Assembly: GCA_001986395.2 (NCBI GenBank)
Contig: MQVO02000112.1
Coordinates: 1-29,196 of the forward strand
Direction of reading: 5' to 3'
DNA: 29,196 nt
Source: Irpex lacteus
Taxonomy: Eukaryota > Basidiomycota > Agaricomycetes > Polyporales > Irpicaceae
Positions 10,843-19,355 of the stretch are shown one piece after another. The notes beneath the pieces were generated by a model. It had not been told where the DNA came from. It did no database searches and was given only the letters and a program-made list of their open reading frames with translations. Numbering within the stretch: position 1 is the stretch's first letter; the number at the start of each line of letters is the position of its first letter. The position numbers and the translations under genes are program-made.

Positions 10843-11737
10843 TCAACCTTGCACGTCTAGTGAGGCATTTTCGAGCGTAAGCCTCCCCATATGCTCCACC
10901 GTTCCCTCTAGGTTGTACACTGGCACATCTCTTTCAACTTTGGATTTCCTTGTTCCAACGGGTGTTGTGATAACGATATAATCTCCATCCGCGCCGCCTG
11001 TCTCTAACACAATGCTATAACCTGGAGGGAGGAACGCGTTAAACCCACCGATGAGCGAGGGATAGCCACTAAACAGGGAAGAGACGGAATCGACAACAGC
11101 GGAGGTGTCAAGTCTGGGAGAATTATGCTGCTTAGCACAGTTACACCGCACAAAGCATAGCTTCGTTTTACTTACGTTCTGGCTTTGAATCCCTTCATGA
11201 TATCCAGAAATTGGTCGTACACCTCTGGGCGATCTTTGAACTGTGCCTTCACTAGGTCGAGATAATCAAAGGCATCCTTGGCGGTCAACTCCCTATCACG
11301 ACTGACCACCGCCTTAGGGGTAGACATGTTATATCTGCCGTCGAGGAAGCTGCGGAGCCCGTCGATGAGAGAAGGGTATCCGCGGAAGAGTGTCGAAATA
11401 GATTCAACGGTGCTTGTACTGCTGATTATGAAGTATGCGTAGCACAAGTTGTCAGTGGTGATGGCACTCGAGAAGCTCAGGAAGAACGATAGCGGATCGT
11501 ACTCACTCTCCAGTCTTATAGTCCCTTAGAATGTCGACGAAGCGATCGTACACGTCTGGACGATCCGCCAAATGTTCTTTCACGAGATTGACGTAATCGA
11601 AAGCTTCATCTAACTCGTCTGAAGTCGCATGTGGCTGCGAGGATGCCGATGAGCAAGATTCGAGCATACGCAGAGGTTTCTCGTATGCTGACCTCCTGTG
11701 GCGAGCTGGACATATTGCTCCGCTGCTCCACGTCCAT
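10843..11737 (-). CDS. Small two-module PAH protein B (SIN3 PAH1-like, no HDAC-interaction region)
   Basis: Four exons (11737-11693, 11634-11507, 11421-11176, 11113-10843) join in frame to 229 residues. The product is two PAH modules. Module 1 spans about 20-90 (DELDEAFDYVNLVKEHLADR, DVYDRFVDILRDYKTG, TVESISTLFRGYPSLIDGL). Module 2 spans about 105-170 (DAFDYLDLVKAQFKDRPEVY, DQFLDIMKGFKART, AVVDSVSSLFSGYPSLIGGF, NAFLPPGYSI). After module 2, ETGGADGDYIVITTPVG copies the SIN3 linker after PAH1 ([14 protein letters not shown]). Both modules are cut by a phase-2 intron at the same place as SIN3 PAH1. SIN3's own PAH2, PAH3, HDAC-interaction and C-terminal regions are absent. PAH domains bind amphipathic repressor helices, so I infer a SIN3 competitor or adaptor; this is not shown. 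The 45-nt first exon is the least certain part. Confidence 0.8.
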
Positions 11738-11817
11738 AACGCGAACAACGCTACTTGTCATCCTGGGTGGGCTCCGATGAGTGTTGTGCGAAGGTTCGCT
11801 CTACTAAGAACACTGAC

Positions 11818-11833
11818 TTATATCCGCGCGCTA
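11818..11833 (-). promoter_or_regulatory. TATA-type core promoter element of PAH gene B
   Basis: On the minus strand the sequence fits TAGCGCG-NN-GATATAA, with its TATA part about 80-87 bp upstream of the PAH B start codon. The same 16-bp pattern with identical spacing lies upstream of PAH gene C (13003-13018). Function is inferred from position and duplication. Confidence 0.5.
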
Positions 11834-11902
11834 CTACCTTCAGTAATGCCGTGATTATCGTGGTAGCAGTTCCAACTATCCTAGCAATATGAGGCTGTGG
11901 CG

Positions 11903-11956
11903 CTATGAGAGATGAATAGATCAATTTCTGTATGCTCCCAGGTGCTATACACTCAC
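11903..11956 (-). other. Leader intron-like segment upstream of PAH gene B
   Basis: A 54-bp minus-strand segment starts GTGAGT and ends CTCATAG. It follows a GGAG exon end and has a tail of the form AGCATACA..ATTGAT..ATTCAT resembling the segment upstream of PAH gene C. It may be a 5' UTR intron if transcription starts further upstream (a TATATATGG lies near 12026-12034 on this strand), or a relic of a duplicated upstream exon. Confidence 0.4.
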
Positions 11957-12169
11957 CTCCGACCAGCATGGTTTGTGACCACTGTACCACACAGCATCAG
12001 CGGCGACTCCCTCGGATTAGTTGTAAAGCCATATATACTGCGCTGATTTGTGAAGCTTGATGGATTGATGTGACCAATGTAAGAAGCACCGTCAGCACGG
12101 CACTGCGGGCTAGGTTATGTACCAGTCAAAAATGATTATTATTTGAAGGCCTGCTACCGTTGTCCTCTC

Positions 12170-12937
12170 CTACAACTTCGACCGCTCGTGTGAGTCTTTT
12201 ACACAATATCCTACGGGGATGAACTTGTTGAGCCCAGCAATGAGCTCGGGATGTAGTCGAGGTAGCAATGTAGAGACAGAATCGACAGCGGCAGAGGCAC
12301 CAACCCTGTACACAATTGCAAGCCATTAGTGAGGGAACCACAACGTAGAGAACTTCATTGCACGTACGTTCCATGAGTATACTCCGTCATCACCTGCAGA
12401 AACTGGTCATATGTATCAGGCTTGTCCCCGAGCTGAGCCTTCACGAGGTTGAGGTATTCGAAGGCTTCCCTAACGTCCACCGCGTTGCTCTCGCTCAGCG
12501 CCTTCGCGAGATTGTACTCCGGGGGCAAGAACGTGTGGAATCCATCGACGAGCTCGGGGTGGCGACAGAACAGAGACGAAATCAGATCGACGACACTAAC
12601 AGTGTCGACACTGTAGATGCGGGTCCAAGTTGTCAGTAAGTTAGGGCCCTACATAAGACATGTTTGGCAGCAACACTCACATTCCCTTCTGGTACTCGCT
12701 CAAAATGTCCAAGAAACGGCTGTACACAGCTGGCTGATCTTTGAACGTTGCCTTCACGAGGTCGAGGTACTTCAGCGCGTCCCAAAAGCGGGCCTTCTCG
12801 TCATGCGACCAAATCGGCGGAGAGGGGCTGTCTTGCTGGGCTACTTGTGTGTCACTGGAATGCTTTCGCTGCGACGTGTCCGAGTGACTCTGAGACGTTT
12901 TGTCCATAGCATTCAGCTGGCCTTCGTCGTTGGGCAT
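12170..12937 (-). CDS. Small two-module PAH protein C (SIN3 PAH1-like, no HDAC-interaction region)
   Basis: Three exons (12937-12681, 12610-12368, 12305-12170) join in frame to 211 residues. A polar 45-residue N-terminus rich in Ser, Gln and Asp (MPNDEGQLNAMDKTSQSHSD) is followed by two PAH modules. Module 1 reads WDALKYLDLVKATFKDQPAV, YSRFLDILSEYQKG, SVVDLISSLFCRHPELVDGF, HTFLPPEYNL. Module 2 reads REAFEYLNLVKAQLGDKPDT, YDQFLQVMTEYTHGT, AAVDSVSTLLPRLHPELIAG, LNKFIPVGY, ending soon after at a TAG. Both modules carry the phase-2 intron found in SIN3 PAH1. The start ATG at 12937 is the first in frame and lies about 70 bp downstream of a TATA-like element. It is head-to-tail with PAH gene B and SIN3. 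A corepressor-modulating role is inferred only from the domain content. Confidence 0.82.
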
Positions 12938-13002
12938 GGTGAGGGCAGTGGTTATCGAGCAGCCTACGTCACGGGTGTTGTGCACAGGACTCGACCCTAT
13001 GT

Positions 13003-13018
13003 TTATATCAACGCGCTA
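13003..13018 (-). promoter_or_regulatory. TATA-type core promoter element of PAH gene C
   Basis: On the minus strand this matches TAGCGCG-NN-GATATAA, with the TATA part about 66-72 bp from the PAH C start codon. It is the counterpart of the element at 11818-11833. Confidence 0.5.
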
Positions 13019-13042
13019 GTCGTGTCATCGGATACAGGAAGG

Positions 13043-13117
13043 CTGTGAGATATGAATGAATCAATTGTATGCTTTACGTAGATTGACAGATGTCCGGGGG
13101 TACAGAAGGCTACTCAC
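13043..13117 (-). other. Leader intron-like segment upstream of PAH gene C
   Basis: A 75-bp minus-strand segment starts GTGAGT after CCCGAG and ends CTCACAG, with an AGCATACAATTGATTCATTC tail similar to the one upstream of PAH gene B. The preceding exon-like stretch (13183-13118) opens with an ATG and encodes MSTAMTIIVVLG and so on, but stops a few codons after the splice. It is therefore probably leader or a small upstream ORF. Confidence 0.4.
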
Positions 13118-13706
13118 CTCGGGCTCAGATGCTCGGCCAGCACGACATCCGAGAACCACAATAATAGTCATAGCTGTAGACATTCCCTGTATTTTAGCTC
13201 GACAAGTAGCATTGAGTAAGAGCTGCTTCATGTTGAGGTGCCAGGGATTATGTGCATTATAGTGGGAGTTGTGACGATACTTGTGTAGTGCCTGACTTCC
13301 ATCGTCGCGCGATCTAGATCTACAGCTCCAGATAAATATGCTGGAAGTGGAAGGTGTTGTTCATGCGTGGCCAAAGGCATACACGCGTCGACGAAGTATG
13401 CTGGCGCTTTATCCCACTCAAACGAAGTTGGACAGGCAAAGCCGACTCCTTGTTTTCGCTTTAAGTTTATGTATTCAAATTGCTACACAACGACACACTC
13501 AGATAAATAATGGGCTACAAAGCGACTCCTCCCTCCACAACATTCTCTCGGAGGACACACCACAGTGACAAAAACACATTCACCTACGCTTCACATACAC
13601 TAGTACGCCTTCATTGTTACACGAGTCAAAACGATCGCCAACAGCTTACAATTTCCGGTCCATGGTTTCCGTGTTTCGTCTTGCGTATGCATAATGATGA
13701 ATCGAA
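13118..13706. other. Intergenic between PAH gene C and the eIF4E-family gene
   Basis: This stretch holds the upstream exon-like segment of PAH gene C and the 3' flank of the eIF4E-family gene. Short plus-strand frames at 13338-13568 and 13510-13794 show no domain and overlap the eIF4E C-terminus on the other strand. I see no gene. Confidence 0.4.
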
Positions 13707-15161
13707 TCACCGCTTGCCTCTCCATCCAGGCCCTCCTAATACACCACCGCCGCCGACACCGAAGCCAGCGAACGCACTGCCGGCGGACGCTTGAGGGCCT
13801 TCGCCTGGACCAGATAGCGGGCTTGAGTACCCTGGCTTCGTGTGGAAGCTGCTGCGATAGGCAGTTTGAGGGAGCGACTGGATCGAGAGGAACTTGTTTG
13901 GCGTGGGACGGTCGTCAGAATTGTACTGAGCGCAGTGTCAATAGAAGGATCACCTGAAAAAGACGAAAGCACAAACCTGGAATTCAAGACCGATACCGTC
14001 TGCCTCGGAGACGTCGAGGAGCTTGACCATCTTCTTTCCGATACTGTTGATCTTCTCTACGTCGTCCTTGCTCCTCGTCCAGAGCTGTATCCGGTCGACC
14101 TTGCTCCTCAAGCTCACAACAGCTCCGCAAATCTCATCTCCCTCGTCCAGGTCCTCTCCAACCAGTGCCATTGCGAGCCAAGCCCAGCAACGGTCGAGCA
14201 GTTGAGGGTTGTTCTTCATCGTCAACACCCACTTGCCACCGTTCGCGTTCGCCTCGTCTTCCCACATAGGCTTGATGCCCGTCTTGAACAGATGATAGTT
14301 GGAGTTTCGCTCGAGCTTTGACGGAGGCTTGAGCCAGTTGAAGTACCGGCAGAAGGATTCGACGGTGTCGAACTCGCCGATGACAGTCAAGCCGGCTTCG
14401 TACTCGTCTGTGTCAGGTGCGATGTGTGCACTTGGAGGACCGTTGGGATCCACCGGCGCTGGAGCAGGGGTGTATGGTGCTTTCGACTTGCAATCATGGT
14501 AGATCGTCCTGTGCGCCCATTAGCCGAGATTAGATAACATATTGTGCAGCACTTACCAAGTGTGCTCGAGGGGGTGCTCAGGTGCCTTGTGGTAAAGACC
14601 GGGAGTCTTGGGGTCCTCGAAAGTCTCCGCGTCGGGAGGTTTGGCAGTCCCGTCTACACTGAGCGTGCGAGCTTTGGCCATATGGCGAGCTCTGATCACG
14701 TCTAGCGTAGGGATATTCTTGTAACCCCTAATCAGAGGCACAGACTTCGGGTCCTTCGAGTCGCCATCGGCGCTCTCGTTGTCCTCGGTTTCCTTGTTGA
14801 GCTGGTCGAGCTTCTCGGTTGTGAGTGGTTCGCCGCCATCCCCGACTGGTGTAACTGAGGTGCTGTGGGGAGGTGAAGAGCTGAGTTGTGCGGGGGAGGT
14901 AGACCGTGTGCTAGGAACGTTGACCGCGGTGGAGTCTGCGTTGGACACGTTGGATGCTGCACTCGAGTTGAGAGACACCGCTGAGCCTGTTCGGAGGAGT
15001 GATGCCGCCAGACGGGGTCGCGATGCAGACGATGCGGAGGTGGAGGGTGGGTTCAGGTTGATACGCGCCGCGAGCTGGTTGAGGGACGGCATGCGAGTAC
15101 CGGCCGAGGGTCGCTCGGGCTTGGGTGCCTCTGGGGCTGGCGCTGTTTCTGCTGTGGACAT
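13707..15161 (-). CDS. eIF4E-family mRNA cap-binding protein with long N-terminal extension (class II/4EHP-like)
   Basis: Three exons (15161-14557, 14508-13977, 13925-13707) give 451 residues. The first 195 residues are a Ser/Thr/Pro-rich extension starting MSTAETAPAPEAPKPERPSA and MPSLNQLAARINLNPPSTS. The eIF4E fold spans about 196-375: HPLEHTW, IGEFDTVESFCRYFNWLKPP, NSNYHLFKTGIKPMWEDEAN, NGGKWVLTM, EICGAVVSLRSKVDRIQLWT. By spacing to human eIF4E, the second cap-stacking Trp (W102) is present as W284 with E285, while the first (W56) is Tyr238, as in 4EHP-type proteins. The dorsal Trp (W73) used to bind eIF4G and 4E-BP is Cys255. A Gly-rich tail follows (GFGVGGGGVLGGPG). It probably binds m7G caps in the cytoplasm as an initiation factor or translational regulator. 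The ATG at 15161 begins a recognisable fungal eIF4E-type N-terminus; an earlier in-frame GTG is disregarded. Confidence 0.9.
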
Positions 15162-15793
15162 CGTGTGAGGCGGTGAGCTCGTCGGTGGGCACGATGTTGA
15201 GACCAAGGAGTCTGAGGAAAAGCGCGCATCACATCATGATGCACCAGATCTGGGAGACGGGAGACGCCGAGAGCATTTCCACAAGCGGTAATCGAGCCTG
15301 CGGCCACGTACGGCACCGCTGCGAGGGGCTGCACGAGTCACCAGGTGTCACTAATTAAACCTAGTGAGGGGCCGCAGAGGTTATCTCGAGTGAAGTGGCT
15401 GCTGCGCCCGCAAATTGTTCTGCACGCTGCTGCACGTCGATGGTTTTGTTGTGATCGAGACTGACTTTGGTGGGCTCGGGTGGCGAGCCGTGTTCACCCA
15501 TTTTATTCTGGACCAGAGTCGAATAGTACAGGCACCGACTGTGAGTATAAAAGACTGCGCAGAGAAGGCGGGTGTTGTCGTGATACGGCGGCGTTACTAG
15601 CTGGATTGGTTCAGTTGAAATCAGTTCCCCTGCTTTCTTTGTGCTTCCGTGCCGCCGTGGACTCGTAAGCCATTTTGTTGTGGCGCGTTACCTGCCGCTG
15701 CGGTCCTTTGGCGCCAGTTCCCTCTTACCTTCAAACCACCACCTTCATCCAGAACAACAGCAACCTCTCCTCGACATCGACAACGACGGCGGG
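15162..15793. promoter_or_regulatory. Divergent promoter region between the eIF4E-family and bZIP genes
   Basis: This 632-bp interval separates the two start codons of a divergent pair. It contains the bZIP TATA box (15546-15552) and a likely bZIP 5' UTR intron (15665-15717, GTAAGC...GCCAG, 53 bp). On the eIF4E side no clear TATA box is visible. Regulatory elements for both genes should lie here. Confidence 0.6.
15546..15552 (+). promoter_or_regulatory. TATA box of the bZIP gene
   Basis: A TATAAAA in the context GAGTATAAAAGACTGC lies about 245 bp upstream of the bZIP ATG. This predicts a leader of roughly 215 nt before splicing, which fits the putative 53-bp leader intron. Confidence 0.6.
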
Positions 15794-17812
15794 ATGATGA
15801 CAGACAATCCCCTCGTATCAAATTACGCTATGAACACCGCTCTTGAAGACTTTTTCAACTTCGACATGCTCTCAGGCCCCTCGGCAGGAGGCGCGAGCGG
15901 CTCCTCCTCTCGCTCCTCGTCCAACTCCCCCTCCAACTCCTTCGCCGCTCTCCCCCCGACGCCTCCCAATCCCTTCGAGCCCACCATCGCATCTGACAAC
16001 GGCTTTCTCGAGTTTTATCTGAACGACGATGTGCTCGCCAAAGCCAGTGAGGTGCCACCCACGAGTGCGGCCCCCTTTGACTTTATGGGCTCATTTCCTC
16101 CGGTTGGACTCAGCAGCCCCGAGGCGGGCTTTTCGAGTACTTCCCCATCAAGTGGCGATTCTCCCGTCACGATCGACCCCCAAATGATGGATACTCCATC
16201 GTCTCTCGCCAAGTCTCACAGTGAATTTGGAGACGAGGAGGGCGACGATGATGAGGATGATGATGATGAGTCATTCCTCGCCCCGATCAAGGTTGGTGGT
16301 AAAGGCAAGGACCGGAAAGGCACAGTACAGTCTGGCGGCATCGTAAAGAAATCCGCCTCAGACAAGAAGGAGGGCATACTGGCGACGACATCAGTTGATC
16401 CCGACGATTGGCGTCCCACTCCTGAAGAGTACAAGAAAATGTCTTCCAAGGAGAAGAGGCAACTTCGCAACAAGATCAGCGCAAGGAACTTCCGCGTGCG
16501 ACGAAAAGGTTTGTCTCGTTCAGCTTCTTTGTCTTTGAATATTTGTCTAATATCGTTTTTAATTAGAGTACATATCGACGCTGGAAGGCGATATCGCTGA
16601 GCGTGATCGCCTCATTGAAGCCATCCGTGGCGAGCTTGGTAGCACAAAGTCTGAGAACCTTGCCCTTCGACAAGAGATATCAGCGTTGAAGAAGGCTCTT
16701 TTGGACGGCAGAGGTCGCATCGATACACCTGTTCTGCCGCCACCCGCGCCCCTTCCTGCTGTCTCTGCGGCAGCGCTGGCAGCTTCCTCAATCAAGAGCC
16801 CTCCTCCGACACCCAAGAGCCCCCTCCTCACTCCAAATGTACACAAGGACCTCGCATCGTCTCCTCGTCTCAGCGGACGTGGATTCTGGGGCGGCAGCCT
16901 GGGCGGTATCGGAGGTGTTACCCCTGTTCACACGACCCTCGTTCCAGACCTTTCCAGTGTTCTCTCCGGCAAGCCCGTCGGCCGCAAGAGCCCTGCACTC
17001 CAGGAGAACATTAACCCTATGCTCAATGGGCAGCCGCTACCGGAAAAGACAATGGAGTTGTCTCTACCGATGTCTGCGTTCGACTCATTCACCGACATGA
17101 ACCCCTTCACAATGAAGAGCATCGATGCGTATGTATCTTTCTCCCACTATCGTAGATATCTGAACATGCCACTAACTCGTGTTTCATCTCTCCTATCAGA
17201 TACCGCATGCAGTTGTGGACTAGAATGGGCCAGCAACAGCAGCGCCAGCCACAGGGCCAGCCCAGCACTTCCAACAAGTCAATCACGCCCCCGCTTTCTG
17301 GTCTCGCGAGCGGCTTGCGTCCTCACTATTTCGCAAAGAGCCCCACGTTGTCTGCGATGATCTCCGGGAAGACTGCCTCAAGCGCTTATCCCACTCCACC
17401 TGCTTCGCCTGCTCTGCACCCGTCGAACGTACACAACCACAACCACAGCAAGGCGAACGCTCAGCAGTCAGCGGCGGCACAACAAGCGATGCTCGCGTCG
17501 ATGGCCTCGCAAACTCTGCTTGGCAAGCTTGGAAACGCCTTCTGGGATGCGTTCTCCGGAGAACCTTCGAATCGCCCTGGCCCATCCCGATCAGCGTGGG
17601 ACGCTGAGAAGGTTAGGAAGGTACTCGAAGGCAAGGCAGTCGTGCGTGTTGTGGACGTGGAGCCCAAGTCGACACCGGCACACACGCCTGCACCAGCTGT
17701 CGCCAGCGAGAGGGTTGCTTCTCCCCGACTGGCTTCGCGGTCGCCGTCTCTCTGCGAACAGGCGAAGGAGGCATGCAAGCTGGACAAGATGTTCGAAGGG
17801 CTTCGTCTCTAA
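15794..17812 (+). CDS. bZIP transcription factor
   Basis: Exons 15794-16508, 16567-17128 and 17200-17812 join in frame to 629 residues (introns 58 and 71 bp; the second has a CTAAC branch site). The N-terminus carries a short acidic/aromatic patch (ALEDFFNFDML) that could activate transcription, then Ser/Pro-rich sequence and an acidic tract (DEEGDDDEDDDDESF) near 143-158. The bZIP is at about 208-285. Its basic region KEKRQLRNKISARNFRVRRK contains the invariant Asn and Arg (N-x2-S-A-x2-F-R form). The leucine zipper (EYISTLEGDIAERDRLIEAI, then LALRQEISALKKALL) follows directly, split by intron 1. The C-terminal 340 residues are low-complexity Ser/Pro/Ala with no domain I recognise. It should bind DNA as a dimer in the nucleus; targets are unknown. 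Two adjacent ATGs (15794, 15797) could both serve as start. Confidence 0.9.
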
Positions 17813-19278
17813 GTCGTTATCGATCCAGCGCGAATTCTCTAGAAGGTGGAGAATGGTTTAGGAAAGCGAAAGTGGACGCTAGAGAAACGCGCTCCGACGA
17901 GGCCCGCCAATGTCAGGTGTGGCGAGCCCCGTCTCGAGACGAAAAAGCAGTCGTTCTGTTCTGTGGTTCCGTTCTGTTTCTTCTGATACCTCCATATGAT
18001 AGCATACAGTTGCTTTTCTTGCTGCCTCCCTGCCCGTACCGTTACGTCCTATACGTGCTCAAGACGTGTTTCGACATTCGCCTAATCTTCTTCTATCACC
18101 CCTCGCCCCTCCGCTCTATCCTATCCATCGATCCTCCTTCTTTCCGTACCTATACCAATATTGGTATGTCAGCTCCAACAACCCAACCCCTCAACCACCC
18201 CCTCTCATTGCATCACCCACGGACTCAACTCCCTCTCAAACTCGCACACACTCCCTCCCTCATCGTTCTTCTCATCTCATTTCTGTGACATGTGTTCGTT
18301 CTTCGCTTTGAGCTCCCAGCTTCGCTCAACCTTTCTGGGATAGTCGCTGGCCAGCTCTTCCCCTTTTCCATATCTCACTCTCCCTCTCTTGTTCGATATT
18401 GCTCTCTCTCTCCTCTCCTCTAAATAGATTGAAACGCGCCGTTGTTGCCGTAGTAATTCATCAACATTTGTACAGTATAAGTATATGTCTGTCGTCGTGG
18501 TCTTTAGTGTCTTGTAGCAACGCTAGGTAGGTACACCGAATGGAATAAAGTTCGAAATGCGAATGCAGATGTGCGTCTGCGTGTGCGAGTTGAAAATGGG
18601 TCTGCAGAACTTCAATTTGATGGTTGCATCATCCAGACAGTTTCTTGTTCCTGTACTACCATCATCGTATATGGCGAGTACGTACGGAAACGGAGGACAT
18701 GTCTACTCGTCAGCTACGTTGCAGATGTGGTGTAGCCTACATAAGCTCTTTCAGGGTATCTGTATTGAGAAAATACAGGCACGCTGATAGAGCCTCATGC
18801 TATTGGCGACTCGAAAGGCCGGCCGCCAGTTCTTCACGCTACCGCTAGCCAGTGTGGTCTCCTACATCTTGAATTGTGGGTCTCCGAATCATCTCTGAGC
18901 TGGCGGTCTCACTAAATGCATCGACTATAGATAGTACCGTTCCTCACTGGCAGTCATGAGAACGCACTACCATGCTCATGCTCACGGGCTACGGATGAGC
19001 GTGTCATTGATTGCACCGCATCAACGGACGCGTGAGTAGCAAGATTGTCCAGCTTCTCACGAATACTGACTTCCTATCGTACCTTGTCAGTGTCAACATA
19101 TCAGGCATTCAGAGCCTCTCATACCGCCCATAGCTAATGGCCTCCGACGCCGCACGTTTGTAACGGCTTGCTATCACTCGGATACGTTGCTGAAACAACT
19201 TCACTACTAAGAGGTTCAGGATCTCTGCTCCAGGTGAAGCGAGCAGTGGTCAAGTCTACAGTGACCGATCCTCTTCAG
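17813..19278. other. bZIP 3' UTR and intergenic DNA
   Basis: Pyrimidine-rich DNA, notably CT-rich stretches around 18170-18425, follows the bZIP stop. It is probably 3' UTR and then intergenic. Short plus-strand frames (for example 17773-18288) are low-complexity read-through with no domain. No RNA gene was recognised. Confidence 0.45.
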
Positions 19279-19286
19279 CATAAATA
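19279..19286 (+). promoter_or_regulatory. TATA-like box of tandem-family gene 1
   Basis: A CATAAATA lies 70-77 bp upstream of the ATG at 19356, at a distance similar to the other TATA boxes seen here. Confidence 0.4.
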
Positions 19287-19355
19287 CGCTGCACCGAAAG
19301 GGATGAACATGCAACCACTTGCAAAGCCTCTTCTCTCTTGCCCTTGAGCCTCCGC

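Noticed and set aside
11751..11990. 79-codon minus-strand frame upstream of PAH gene B as a separate protein
   Set aside because: It overlaps the leader intron-like segment and the TATA-like element and has no domain. The matching region before PAH gene C is not open in the same way.
15799..16600. Antisense open frames overlapping the bZIP gene
   Set aside because: They are shadows of Ser/Pro/Asp-rich coding sequence; the plus-strand bZIP with matching splice sites explains the region.
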